Assembly: GCA_003170315.1 (NCBI GenBank)
Contig: PNAH01000010.1
Coordinates: 101,543-165,542, forward strand
DNA length: 64,000 nucleotides
Origin: Acidimicrobiaceae bacterium
GTDB lineage: Bacteria; Actinomycetota; Acidimicrobiia; Acidimicrobiales; RAAP-2
Direction of reading: 5' to 3'
Of the stretch, positions 1 through 10,002 are shown piece after piece. The notes below the pieces were generated by a model. It saw only the letters and a program-made list of their open reading frames with translations. It was not told where the DNA came from and did no database searches. Positions within the stretch are counted from its first letter, which is position 1; every line of letters starts with the position of its first letter. Made by a program: the position numbers and the translations under genes.

Positions 1-741
1 GAAGATTCGATCAGGTCGGCCACGTTTCTCAACACCAACACCGACTTCAGTGTCCCCGGGGTACTCGGTTTGTTCACCGACGAGTCCACGATCGCCGGGA
101 TGGAAAAGCAGATGGCCCGCGACGGCTACCTCGAGGCTGAGTCCATGGCCCACGTGTTCGACCTCCTTCGGGCCAACGACCTCGTCTTCCAGTACGTCGG
201 CAACAACTGGCTGCTGGGCAAGCAGCCCGCCGCCTTCGACTTGCTCGTCTGGAACAACGACAGCACGCGAATGCCCGCGAAGATGCACTCGGAGTATCTG
301 CGCTCGTTCTACCTGAACAACGAGTTCGCGCGCGGCACCTTCGTGATCGACGGCTTCACCCTTGACCCCAAAGCCGTGGACGTCGACACCTACGTCGTCG
401 CGGCGATCAATGACCACATCGTCCCGTGGGTCTCGGGTTACAAGACCGCGCAGATGTTCTCCGGTGTCAACCGCTTCGTCCTCTCGACGCAGGGCCACAT
501 CGCCGGTGTGGTCAATCCACCGAGCCCTAAGGCGCAGCATTGGACCAACGACGAGCGGCCGACCGACCCCGAACAGTGGAAGGACGCGGCGCAAATGGTC
601 GACGCCACGTGGTGGATCGACTGGGCCGAGTGGATCGGTACACGAGCTGGCGACCTCATCGATTCACCCTGGGTCTTGGGTGCCGCGGACTACCCGCCCC
701 TGGAGCCCGCCCCCGGCGACTACGTGCGGGTGCGGGCGTGA
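1..741 (+). CDS. phaC: Poly(3-hydroxyalkanoate) synthase, C-terminal part (5' end outside window)
   Basis: Frame 1 is open from base 1; protein contains LLVWNNDSTRMPAKMHSEYLRSFYLNNEF and HIVPWVSGYKTAQMFSG...FVLSTQGHIAGVVNPP, typical of PhaC. Confidence 0.93.
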   Translation, partial: EDSIRSATFLNTNTDFSVPGVLGLFTDESTIAGMEKQMARDGYLEAESMAHVFDLLRANDLVFQYVGNNWLLGKQPAAFDLLVWNNDSTRMPAKMHSEYLRSFYLNNEFARGTFVIDGFTLDPKAVDVDTYVVAAINDHIVPWVSGYKTAQMFSGVNRFVLSTQGHIAGVVNPPSPKAQHWTNDERPTDPEQWKDAAQMVDATWWIDWAEWIGTRAGDLIDSPWVLGAADYPPLEPAPGDYVRVRA

Positions 742-1523
742 GAGCAACCTCGACCTTGGTCGAGACTCGAGAAATTGACGTCGGAGGACTCGCCGTCCGC
801 GTGCGGGTCGAAGGTGAGGGCGAGCCGGTTCTCTTGTTGAGCGGACTGGGCCAACCCCTCGAGAGCTGGGACCCGTTCGTGGCGTCCCTGGGCGAGCGTC
901 GAATCGTTCGCTTCGACGCTCCGGGCGTCGGCCACAGCGCGACGCCGATCTTTCCGCCCTCGATGGCGTCGCTCGCGACGATCGCCGCGGCCGTCTTGGA
1001 CACCGCGGAGATCGACCAGGCGGACGTGGTCGGTTTCTCCTTGGGTGGAGCGCTCGCCCAGCAGTTGGCGCACTCGTCGCCGACCAGAGTTCGCCGGCTG
1101 GTGTTGATCGCGACCTCGTGCGGACTCGGCACGACTGCGGGGCGATGGGACAGTCCTGACGCCTGGACCGCACCGGCGTTCGCCGCGACCATGGCCCGAT
1201 GGCCTTCGCTCGGATGGCAATCGCTGGCCTTCGTGACGTGGTCGAGCATCCCCTTTCTGGGAAGTCTCACGCAGCCCACCCTCGTCATCTGCGGTCGCGA
1301 TGACGTGATCGCCCCCCCGGTGAACGGCCGGGTGTTGGCCTCGCGCATCCCTCGCGCCCGGTTGGTCACTCTCGCCGCCGACCACGGCATGCTGCGACCG
1401 GGACCGGCCACCGAACTGGCGCACGTCGTCGAAGGGTTCCTGCGCCGTCTCGACGTCGACCCCGACACCGATCCCATCGCGGGTCGACTCACCCGGCTCC
1501 CTTCGTCAACCTCCGGCACCTAG
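738..1523 (+). CDS. Alpha/beta hydrolase fold protein
   Basis: GFSLGGALAQQLA nucleophile elbow, LLLSGLGQPLESWDPF, CGRDDVIAPP, DHGM; GTG start overlaps the phaC stop (GTGA). Confidence 0.85.
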   Translation: MRATSTLVETREIDVGGLAVRVRVEGEGEPVLLLSGLGQPLESWDPFVASLGERRIVRFDAPGVGHSATPIFPPSMASLATIAAAVLDTAEIDQADVVGFSLGGALAQQLAHSSPTRVRRLVLIATSCGLGTTAGRWDSPDAWTAPAFAATMARWPSLGWQSLAFVTWSSIPFLGSLTQPTLVICGRDDVIAPPVNGRVLASRIPRARLVTLAADHGMLRPGPATELAHVVEGFLRRLDVDPDTDPIAGRLTRLPSSTSGT

Positions 1524-1535
1524 AAAGGCCACACC

Positions 1536-2444
1536 ATGCAAGAACTTCGTCTCGACGGACGCGTCGCCGTCATCACCGGAGCGGGCGGCGGGCTGGGCCG
1601 ATCTCACGCCCTCGAGCTGGCGCGACGGGGCGCCTACGTGGTGGTGAACGACCTCGGCGGCGCGCTCGACGGCCAAGGCTCGTCAGAATCGGCGGCCCAG
1701 CACGTGGCCGACGAGATTACGGCGCGAGGCGGCGTCGCGGTGGCCAATCACGACAGCGTGGCGACCCCCGAGGGCGGCGAAGCCATCGTCCAGACGGCGA
1801 TCGACGCCTTCGGTCGGGTGGATGTGCTGATCAACAACGCCGGCATCCTGCGCGACAAGGCGTTCCACAAAATGGACGCCGACGTGATCAACCAAGTGAT
1901 CGACGTGCACTTGAAGGGTGCCTTCTTCGTCACCCAGCCGGCCTTTCGGCGCATGCGCGAGCAGCGCTACGGACGAATCGTCAGCACCACCTCGGCGTCG
2001 GGTCTGTTCGGCAACTTCGGACAGGCCAACTACGGGGCGGCGAAGGCCGGCCTCGCCGGCTTGACTCGGGTGCTAGCCATCGAAGGAGCCGAGCACGGTA
2101 TCGCGGCCAACGCCATCGCCCCGATCGCGAGCACCCGCATGACCGAGGGCATCCTCGGTGACTTGTCGCCACGAGTCTCGCCCAGTTCGGTGAGTCCGCT
2201 CGTCGCCTACCTCGCCAGCGAGGAGTGCTCGGTCAACGGCCACATTTATTCGGTGGCCGGCGGACGTATCGCCCGGATCTTCATCGGCGAGACCGAAGGA
2301 CTGGTGCTCGCCGAGAACAGCGCCGAAGCCATCCGCGCTTCCATCGGGGCTATCGGTGAGGTCGACACCACCGGTTTCCACGAGCCGTCGTCACTCGACG
2401 CCGAGACCACGATCATCGCCAAGGCACTCACCGACGTGTCCTAG
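1536..2444 (+). CDS. SDR family oxidoreductase, (3R)-hydroxyacyl-CoA dehydrogenase/MFE-2-like
   Basis: VAVITGAGGGLGRSHALELARRGAYVVVNDLGG, NNAGILRDKAF, YGAAKAGL. Confidence 0.88.
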   Translation: MQELRLDGRVAVITGAGGGLGRSHALELARRGAYVVVNDLGGALDGQGSSESAAQHVADEITARGGVAVANHDSVATPEGGEAIVQTAIDAFGRVDVLINNAGILRDKAFHKMDADVINQVIDVHLKGAFFVTQPAFRRMREQRYGRIVSTTSASGLFGNFGQANYGAAKAGLAGLTRVLAIEGAEHGIAANAIAPIASTRMTEGILGDLSPRVSPSSVSPLVAYLASEECSVNGHIYSVAGGRIARIFIGETEGLVLAENSAEAIRASIGAIGEVDTTGFHEPSSLDAETTIIAKALTDVS

Positions 2445-2548
2445 GCGTTCACGTCGCGACCTTCGCGATGGACGCAAGAGACATTGGTAGCAACACAACT
2501 TTTTGTTCTTCGGACGTTCCCTCACTAAGTTGGTGCAGGGGTGGCAAA

Positions 2549-3289
2549 ATGAGTGAGACAAAAGTAGCGTTGGTGACCGGCGGAACCCGCGGCATCGGGC
2601 GCGCAATCACGTTGGACCTGGCCGAAACCGGGGTTCACGTCGCGGCGGGTTATTTGTCAAATGGGGACGCGGCCCAAAAGCTGGTCGACGAAGCGAGCGC
2701 CAAGGGCTGGTCGGTCAGCGTGCACCAGATGGACGTCAGCAGTCCCGAGGATTGCGTGCGCTTCGCCAACGAGGTGATCGAGGCCCAGGGCCAGGTTGAT
2801 TACCTGATCAATAACGCCGGCATCAATGTCGATCGCACCGTTCGTCGGATGACGATTGACGAATGGCACAGCGTCATGCGGGTCAACATCTCCGGGTGTT
2901 TCTACATGATCAAGGCAGTCATCGAGCACATGGTGGAGCGAAAGTCGGGACGAATCGTCAACATCAGCTCCATCATCGGTCAGACCGGCAACGTGGGCCA
3001 GGCCAACTACGCGACCTCTAAGTCCGGGCTGTTCGGCCTGACAATGTCACTGGCCCAGGAACTCGCCGGCAAGGGCATCACCGTCAACGCGGTCGCCCCG
3101 GGATTCATCAGTACTGACATGCTGGCGTCGGTGCCCCAGAACGTCCTGGACGGGATCGTCGCGCGTATTCCCGTCGGCCGACTCGGCCATCCCGAAGAGG
3201 TGGCGTTCGCCGTGACTAATCTCCTCAGTGATCGGGCGGCTTACATCACGGGCGCGGTGATCCCGGTCAACGGTGGGCTGGACATGTAG
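2549..3289 (+). CDS. phaB: Acetoacetyl-CoA reductase / 3-oxoacyl reductase (SDR)
   Basis: VALVTGGTRGIGRAI, INNAGINVDRTVRRMT, NYATSKSGLFGLTMSLAQELAGKGITVNAVAPGFI; next to phaC. Confidence 0.85.
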   Translation: MSETKVALVTGGTRGIGRAITLDLAETGVHVAAGYLSNGDAAQKLVDEASAKGWSVSVHQMDVSSPEDCVRFANEVIEAQGQVDYLINNAGINVDRTVRRMTIDEWHSVMRVNISGCFYMIKAVIEHMVERKSGRIVNISSIIGQTGNVGQANYATSKSGLFGLTMSLAQELAGKGITVNAVAPGFISTDMLASVPQNVLDGIVARIPVGRLGHPEEVAFAVTNLLSDRAAYITGAVIPVNGGLDM

Positions 3290-3629
3290 CTTCGCCCTCT
3301 CGGAGCTCGGTTCACGATTACCCGGATTCCATTAGTCAGATCTCAGGGTGAAGGTATCCGTGTACTGGTGTTCCCTCTGAAGCGAGAATTTAATCTCCGC
3401 TCCCAGAGCACCGGTTCTTACGGTCACGTGTCCGCCTCATCGCAGAGTTCGCACGCTCGCGACGGCGGACTCCGGGTTTGTTCCGCCGAAACCCGATGGG
3501 GCGAATGCCCAGTGGTTTCCCAACTTGCCAATCAAGCCCAAGATGAAGGACCAAGCGCGGAAGGGTCCGGGCGGCAATTAATTCGCTATGTTTGGCGTGC
3601 AGACACCGGAATCACGCGTTCATTGGGGG

Positions 3630-5654
3630 ATGAGCATGACGAGCGGACCGCAAAGTGTGTATGGGCAATGCAGCAAAGTAAAGGGCCAACTACGTTCGCG
3701 AGAGTTGGCGGGTGCTGGCTTGGCCGCGCTCGCCTTTTCGCTGTTCTCATTCCAGCTTCTCGTGGCTCAACCCGCAATGGCCAGTAAGGTCGCCGCCGGA
3801 GTAACGCCGCCGAGTTCGGTGTCAATGGACATTCGCTTTGTCCAAGCCGAGTTCGCTACGCACTACACAACGACGATCGCAGTGAGCGAAGCCGCCACGT
3901 ACAGGTGGACGCTCATTCCCCCTTCAGTTGATCCCGCGTGCGACAACCACGGCGTCGTGACTTCAATAACGAGTGAATTCATCTGGCACCACCCCAGTGC
4001 CATCGACAGCGTTCCTTACAACTACTACCACTGCAACCACAACGTGGAGGGACTCGAGGGCCACCTCGGGACCGTCTCGGTCGTGGCGACGGGCGGCTAC
4101 TACACGGTCAGTGGCGCGACGAAGCCGTCGTGGCGCTGCACGGCGTCCTATCTCGGGACCAATGCGCCCAACGGCGCTCCCAACTATACGGTCCCCATGA
4201 AATGTGAGTCCCTCGTCGCGGTCGCGCCGACATCATCGCCATCATCGGGAGCGCCAGTTGGATTGATCGTGGGCGGTATTGCCGTCGTCGCAGCTCTTGG
4301 CGCGCTGGTCGTTGTCAAGCGTCGGGCCACGGCCGATGATTGTGCAGAACTTCGTCGACGCTGCGAAGAGTTGAAGGCCGCGGCCGCCGCCGCTCGCGCG
4401 AAGGCCCTGCAAGCAGCCAACGCTGCGGCCGCGGCCGAAGCCGCGCTTGCGGCCGCCAATCAGGCGGTCGCGACGGCGCAACACGCGTTGGATGTCGTAC
4501 AGGGTCCTGACCAATCGTCATCGTGGGTCGAGGACCCCGATACCGGTCGACGAATCACCGAATACGACCTGGCCCTCCAACGCGCCGACGAATCCGCTTC
4601 GGGTCAGGTGCCGGATTACACGCCGGAGTACCAAGCGGCGTTGCGTCAAAAGGGTATTGATCGGGCCAGCTCCGCGCTGGGCGCCGCGAAGAGCGCACAG
4701 TCGAAAGCGAATGAAGCGGCCCAGAACGCCCGGGCGGCCGCCGCAGCCGCCGCCGGCACCGCAGCGGACCTGGCCGCTCAAGCCGAACAGGCCTGTGCCG
4801 CAGCCGCCGAGTGCGCCGATGAAGTCGCCGCGGCCCCAACTGAGGTGCCTCCAGTCGCTGCACCCGTACCCCCGACGCCGCCCGTACCTCCAACGCCGCC
4901 TGTACCGCCGACGCCGCCCGTACCACCAACAACCTCGGCACCGAGCGCGCCCGAGGCTCCTCCTCCGCCCAAGACCGTTGTTCACCAAGCCACGGCCCCC
5001 GAATGCGGCCCCGGCGATACCCGCGTGCTCGCCGATCTCGAGCACCATTTCGACGTCGAGCTCTACGTGGTCGCCGCCGCCAACGTCCTGGTGTCTGGTG
5101 TATACGCGATGTCCAACGACGACGTCGAAGCGGCGATGCGAGGCTTCGAGCACTTTAAGGCGGCCGTCGATATCGCCGAAGGCGTTGAAGGTTTCGCCGG
5201 CAGCGGCGGCGACATCGTGCAAGGCGCGGTCAGTCTTGATACGGCACTCAACGCGTTCAGCACCGGGGTGGGAGCGGCGACGAACGCTTTTGATCCGGGC
5301 GCCACACTCGAAGACAGTGTGGTTGATTCGCTGAAGGAGCTCATCAAGCGGATGAACCGGGTCCGTTCGGTTGGTTACTACTCCATGAGTTGTCCGCTCG
5401 TCAGGGTGCGGGTCAGCTGCACCCCCACCGAGAAATGTGCGGGAGGACACTGGGTGCCCGGCCCACCCCTGTTCACTCTCACGTACGGCGAGCGACTCCC
5501 GTCGCCTCCAAAAGAGGCAGACCCCTATGACATCGTTCACCCGGAGGAAGCTCCGCGAGTAATTGCGCGTCTTCGCGAGCGGTTCAATCGGTTAAACGAT
5601 CCGGCAATGAAGCAAATCCGTGATGCCGAGAGGGCCTGCGCGAGCGGTCACTAA
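3630..5654 (+). CDS. Predicted exported/membrane protein with internal TM helix, Ala-rich coiled-coil region, PVPPTP repeats and a C-terminal domain of unknown function
   Basis: N-terminal hydrophobic signal-like segment, VGLIVGGIAVVAALGALVVVKRRA helix, AAAAAARAKALQAANAAAAAEAALAAAN, PVPPTP repeats; start codon uncertain (3588 or 3630). Confidence 0.7.
   Translation: MSMTSGPQSVYGQCSKVKGQLRSRELAGAGLAALAFSLFSFQLLVAQPAMASKVAAGVTPPSSVSMDIRFVQAEFATHYTTTIAVSEAATYRWTLIPPSVDPACDNHGVVTSITSEFIWHHPSAIDSVPYNYYHCNHNVEGLEGHLGTVSVVATGGYYTVSGATKPSWRCTASYLGTNAPNGAPNYTVPMKCESLVAVAPTSSPSSGAPVGLIVGGIAVVAALGALVVVKRRATADDCAELRRRCEELKAAAAAARAKALQAANAAAAAEAALAAANQAVATAQHALDVVQGPDQSSSWVEDPDTGRRITEYDLALQRADESASGQVPDYTPEYQAALRQKGIDRASSALGAAKSAQSKANEAAQNARAAAAAAAGTAADLAAQAEQACAAAAECADEVAAAPTEVPPVAAPVPPTPPVPPTPPVPPTPPVPPTTSAPSAPEAPPPPKTVVHQATAPECGPGDTRVLADLEHHFDVELYVVAAANVLVSGVYAMSNDDVEAAMRGFEHFKAAVDIAEGVEGFAGSGGDIVQGAVSLDTALNAFSTGVGAATNAFDPGATLEDSVVDSLKELIKRMNRVRSVGYYSMSCPLVRVRVSCTPTEKCAGGHWVPGPPLFTLTYGERLPSPPKEADPYDIVHPEEAPRVIARLRERFNRLNDPAMKQIRDAERACASGH
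4863..4928 (+). repeat. In-gene ~18-nt repeats encoding PVPPTP
   Basis: Four successive units of the cccgtacccccgacgccg type. Confidence 0.85.
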
Positions 5655-6008
5655 CGCGAGTGGAGCGAGGATTCGTGAGTTGTTCCGTACGCAATGCTTC
5701 GCTCCACACGCTGGGCGCTCCGGCGCAATATTCACCGTCAATTTGAGCTCAGCGACAATCAGTTCCTCGCTGCCCCGGTTAACTGACCCCGAAAGTTCAC
5801 GCTCAGAAGCCCTGCGGCAATCCCCAAGGTGCCAATCATGAGCAGGCAACTATCACGAGCACGGGCCAGACCGGGCGGCCATACCCCTCTCGTCTCCGAA
5901 GAGCAATTAACCAACGGCTATGGTCCCTCAGTCGCCGCTCGAAAGTTCACAAGTCCCGAGCAGCAAAGGTTAGATTCTCGAGATATCGCAACCTCGAATC
6001 ACTTTTGC

Positions 6009-6281
6009 TCAGGCTTCCCCGCTCACCTCATAGACCGCTGTGGACACAAGCTGAGGACCTCCAGTCGGTGGCTTCATCGCTTCCATGGCGGCGGCTGCGT
6101 TGTCAGCACTATCAAACACGATGACACCCATCCCATCGAGTCCGTCGTGCATCCATTTTCCACTCTTGAATCCGGACTGGGACTTCGCTAGGGGAATCAC
6201 GATTTCGCGCAACATCGTAATCCCGGCGTCGGGCGTATCGGCTTCAGGCAATTTGACCTTCATAACCACTGCGTGATCCAT
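6009..6281 (-). CDS. Small conserved hypothetical protein (possible dimeric alpha-beta barrel-like)
   Basis: MDHAVVMKVKLPEADTPDAGITMLREIVIPLAKSQSGFKSGKWMHDGLDGMGVIVFDSADNAAAAMEAM; composition resembles monooxygenase-like small proteins. Confidence 0.55.
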   Translation of the reverse strand: MDHAVVMKVKLPEADTPDAGITMLREIVIPLAKSQSGFKSGKWMHDGLDGMGVIVFDSADNAAAAMEAMKPPTGGPQLVSTAVYEVSGEA

Positions 6282-6438
6282 GGGCTTTCTCCATTCTTGG
6301 AGCCAACGGTGGCACCTAGGGCGAAATCCTATGCCCGGCGCAAAGCGCCTGCCTGACCAAGGACCGATGCCCTTTGATCCGCTCACTCTGCCCCCTTGGT
6401 CGCAGTGGCTGTAACACCCCGTAAATAAGGTCGAACAT

Positions 6439-8478
6439 ATGTTGGCTTCTCATCGAGAACTCAACGCGAGACAACGTGAGGCCGCCTCCTTTGGGGACGG
6501 GCCCCTGCGAGTCATCGCGGGACCTGGAACTGGGAAGACCACGACGCTTACGGCCAGAGTTGAAATTCTTCTCGAGCGCGGTGTCGCGCCGGAGCGAATT
6601 CTGCTCCTGACCTTCACCCGCCGCTCGTCGCGCGAGATAGTAAGCCGTGTTCGCGCACTTCGAGGCGCTGACCAAGGACGCAGGGTCTCGGGCGGGACCT
6701 TTCACTCAGTGGCCCACCACACGCTTCGCCGCCACCACGCCGCCCTGGGTTTGCCTGCAGGTTTCGGTGTTCTGGATCGAGGCGACGCTGCCGACCTCAT
6801 GGACCTTGTTCGCGGCGAACTGGGGATACTGAGCAAAGATCGGCGACTGCCGAAGAAGTCGACTCTGGGTGCACTGTACTCGCGAACGGTGAACACGGGG
6901 ATGCGACTCGCCGATGTCATGCGCGAAAACACGCCGTGGTGCGCCGAGAGCTCCGAAGAAGTCGCTTCGCTTTTTACAACCTTTGTGGCCCGAAAGCAGT
7001 CACTCGGACTTCTGGATTTTGATGACCTGCTCTTGTACTGGAGGGTGGCCGCGCAGGACGATGCCTTGGGTGAAGAGCTCGGCGCGGCCTACGACCACAT
7101 TCTGGTCGACGAGTTCCAGGACGTGAACCTTTTGCAGTTAGACGTACTCGTCGGGCTGCGCCGAACGGATCCTCGATTGACGATCGTCGGTGATGACGCG
7201 CAGGCCATCTATGGATTTCGTGGCGCGACGGCGAGGTTCTTGCTCGATGCCGAGCGCTATTTCAACGGACTAGCAACTATCACCCTGGACGTCAACTACC
7301 GCTCGTCCGGGGCCATCCTTCGGGTGGCCAACGCCATCGCCGCCGACGCGCCCGAAGGATTCTCCTCAGTCCTTCGCGAAGAGGTCCCGGTTAGTGGCGC
7401 GAGCCAGCCGCTGCTCGTCCACTGCGCCGACGAACGCGACCAGTCAGAATCCGTCGCCGACCGCGTCCTTGAGTTGTATGAACAAGGCATCGCTCTGCAG
7501 AAGCAGGCGGTGTTGTTTCGAGCGGCGCACCATAGTGCCGACCTTGAGATTGAACTCGCCCGGCGACGGATCCCCTTCGTCAAGTACGGAGGTCTGCGCT
7601 ACCTCGAGGCTGCGCACGTGAAGGACCTACTCGCGGCCTTTCGTCTCGCTGACAATCCTCGTGACGAGATGGCGTGGTTCCGACTCCTACAGCTCTTGCC
7701 CGGAGTAGGCCCAGCCAAGGCGAGGCGGGCCATCGACGCACTCCGAGACATGGACGGGGGTATTCCCCTATCCCACGGCGAAATCCAACGACGGTGGTCG
7801 AGCATCGTCGATGAGTTACCGATCGATGTCCGAGAAATGTCACAAAATCTCGCCGATGCTCTGTGCGAAAAGGAATTGGAGCCGGTCGAGTTGCATGCGG
7901 AGCGAATTCGCCGAGCGATCGTGCCGCTCATTTCATCGACGTATGACGATGCGGCGGCGCGGCTTGAGGATCTCGGGGCACTCGTGCTGGCGTGCACCGG
8001 GACGTTACGACTGAGCGATGTGGCGGCCGAGCAGGCACTAGAGCCGCCTGCGTCCACCGGAGATCTCGCTGGCCCTCCGATGATTGACGAAGACTGGCTG
8101 GTCCTCTCGACCGTGCACTCAGCCAAGGGTCTCGAGTTCGACGCGGTTCATGTCATTCATGCCGCGGACGGTAACTTTCCCTCGGACATGTCGCTGGGGT
8201 CGCCCGAAGGGCTCGAGGAAGAACGCCGTCTCTTCTATGTCGCGATCACGCGGGCACGGAGAAATCTTGCCATTTACGTACCTCTTCGCTACCACCATCA
8301 TCGAGTTCGTGATGATCACTCCTGGGCCCAGCCATCGCGCTTCTTGAGTGAATCGGTCCGCTCGACCCTCGTGGATATACCCGCTGCCGGCAAGAGCCAA
8401 CAAATCCCTGGGTCGCCTTCGACGGTCGCTATCGATGCTTCAAGTGTCGTCGAATGGCAACTGTCCAAGTTGTGGTAA
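6439..8478 (+). CDS. UvrD/PcrA-like superfamily 1 ATP-dependent DNA helicase
   Basis: LNARQREAA, VIAGPGTGKTTTLTARVEILL, ILVDEFQDVN, IVGDDAQAIYGFRGA, LSTVHSAKGLEFDAVHVIH, EERRLFYVAITRARRNL. Confidence 0.95.
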   Translation: MLASHRELNARQREAASFGDGPLRVIAGPGTGKTTTLTARVEILLERGVAPERILLLTFTRRSSREIVSRVRALRGADQGRRVSGGTFHSVAHHTLRRHHAALGLPAGFGVLDRGDAADLMDLVRGELGILSKDRRLPKKSTLGALYSRTVNTGMRLADVMRENTPWCAESSEEVASLFTTFVARKQSLGLLDFDDLLLYWRVAAQDDALGEELGAAYDHILVDEFQDVNLLQLDVLVGLRRTDPRLTIVGDDAQAIYGFRGATARFLLDAERYFNGLATITLDVNYRSSGAILRVANAIAADAPEGFSSVLREEVPVSGASQPLLVHCADERDQSESVADRVLELYEQGIALQKQAVLFRAAHHSADLEIELARRRIPFVKYGGLRYLEAAHVKDLLAAFRLADNPRDEMAWFRLLQLLPGVGPAKARRAIDALRDMDGGIPLSHGEIQRRWSSIVDELPIDVREMSQNLADALCEKELEPVELHAERIRRAIVPLISSTYDDAAARLEDLGALVLACTGTLRLSDVAAEQALEPPASTGDLAGPPMIDEDWLVLSTVHSAKGLEFDAVHVIHAADGNFPSDMSLGSPEGLEEERRLFYVAITRARRNLAIYVPLRYHHHRVRDDHSWAQPSRFLSESVRSTLVDIPAAGKSQQIPGSPSTVAIDASSVVEWQLSKLW

Positions 8479-8564
8479 TAAGCGCCAAACGCAGCGAGCC
8501 CCTTCTACCACCGTCTTGAAACAGAACTTGACGAAACTTTAACAGTGTGCAAGTATTACGAACG

Positions 8565-9188
8565 ATGACCAATATTGCAGCGACGACTGACTGGCGCGAA
8601 GCCCGGCGGCGTTCGGCTCACAATGCAATTATCGACGCTGCGTGGTCGCTAGTAAGAGAAGAGGGTCTGGCTGGCTTGTCACTGCGGGATCTGGCCCGTC
8701 GAGCGGGAATCACTGCGCCAACGGTGTACGCCTATTTCGACTCGAAGAACGCGATCTACGATGCCATGTTCGGCCGAGCGGCGACGGAGTTCGCCGAAAG
8801 AATGGCCGAACCGTACGGCAGCGATAATCCTCGCGAAGTTCTCGCGGAGAGCGCCAGACGGTTTTCCCAGTTCTGCACTAATTCTCAAGCGCACTATCAG
8901 CTGCTGTTTCAACGCACGATTCCGGGATTTGAACCGTCACCAGAGTCGTACGCACCAGCGGTGCGTTCCTTGTCGCTCGCCCGGGAAAGGCTAGCCCTCA
9001 ATGGGATAACCAAGGCGCGCCATCTCGATATGTGGACCGCACTGATAACGGGCCTGGTCGACCAGCAGGTCTCCAATGATCCCGGAGGGGATCGTTGGAC
9101 TCGTCTCATCGACGAATCAGTTGACATGTTCCTCGCTCACTGCCAGCCAACCCGAGCCGTGCGAAAGCCCACGTCTCGCCGAACTTAA
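8565..9188 (+). CDS. TetR/AcrR family transcriptional regulator
   Basis: IIDAAWSLVREEGLAGLSLRDLARRAGITAPTVYAYFDSKNAIYDAMF. Confidence 0.92.
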   Translation: MTNIAATTDWREARRRSAHNAIIDAAWSLVREEGLAGLSLRDLARRAGITAPTVYAYFDSKNAIYDAMFGRAATEFAERMAEPYGSDNPREVLAESARRFSQFCTNSQAHYQLLFQRTIPGFEPSPESYAPAVRSLSLARERLALNGITKARHLDMWTALITGLVDQQVSNDPGGDRWTRLIDESVDMFLAHCQPTRAVRKPTSRRT

Positions 9189-9205
9189 GTTAAAGGAATC
9201 CGCAC

Positions 9206-9967
9206 ATGGCGACGATCGAAATCTCAACTATCGAACCGTTGACTCATCTGGAGGCAATGCGCCTTCAGGCCGACGAATTGGCGTTAACACTCGCGTTACT
9301 TCGATCCCTTGATGACGCAGAGTGGTCGACCGCAACCGACTGCCCCGCCTGGGACGTCCAGGCGATGTACCAACATGTCCTCGGCGCATGTGAATCGGGC
9401 GCGTCCATGCGCGAGAACATCCACCAACTACGTCGGGCTCGGGCCTACCGTAAGCAAGAAGGTGGACCGCTCGAAGCCGCACTGTCAGCGGTGCAGGTGC
9501 GCGAGCGTATGGACCTCAGCCCCGTCCTGATTGTCGAGCGACTCGCGGCCATTGCGCCCAAGACCGTTCGGGGCCGTAACCGCACTCCAGCACTCGTGCG
9601 CAATCACGCGAAACTCGCCGTGGATGGACCGGTGTACGAGAAGTGGAAATTTGGCTACCTCATCGACACCATCTATCTACGCGACCTGTGGATGCACCGC
9701 GTCGACCTGTCTCAGGCCCTCAGCCGGCCACTCGTTCTCAACGCCGACCACGATGGTCGCATCGTCGCCGACGTTGTCGCCGAGTGGGGACGCCGTCATG
9801 CAAAGCGCTTCGTGCTCGAATTGACTGGCCCTGCCGGTGGGACGTACGCCCATGAACCTGAACTCCCCGGAACTGAACATATATCGATTGACGCAGTCGA
9901 ATTCTGCCGCACGCTCGCTGGCCGTGCACCCGCCACTGGCCTGCTCACCACCGTCGTGCCGTTCTGA
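9206..9967 (+). CDS. Maleylpyruvate isomerase N-terminal domain / DinB-like protein
   Basis: LALLRSLDDAEWSTATDCPAWDVQAMYQHVLGACE; IYLRDLWMHRVDLSQAL. Confidence 0.75.
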   Translation: MATIEISTIEPLTHLEAMRLQADELALTLALLRSLDDAEWSTATDCPAWDVQAMYQHVLGACESGASMRENIHQLRRARAYRKQEGGPLEAALSAVQVRERMDLSPVLIVERLAAIAPKTVRGRNRTPALVRNHAKLAVDGPVYEKWKFGYLIDTIYLRDLWMHRVDLSQALSRPLVLNADHDGRIVADVVAEWGRRHAKRFVLELTGPAGGTYAHEPELPGTEHISIDAVEFCRTLAGRAPATGLLTTVVPF

Positions 9968-10002
9968 TCGACGACACCGTACCCACACCAAGGAGAACAT
10001 CA

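Noticed and set aside
656-1519. 287-aa and 234-aa minus-strand ORFs opposite the alpha/beta hydrolase
   Set aside because: Shadow ORFs of a confident sense gene
4518-5540. 340-aa antisense ORF opposite the Ala/Pro-rich gene
   Set aside because: Low-complexity composition mirroring GC-rich codon bias of the sense gene; no domain recognised
5660-6005. Small ORFs in the spacer after the Ala/Pro-rich protein
   Set aside because: No recognisable motifs, overlapping on both strands
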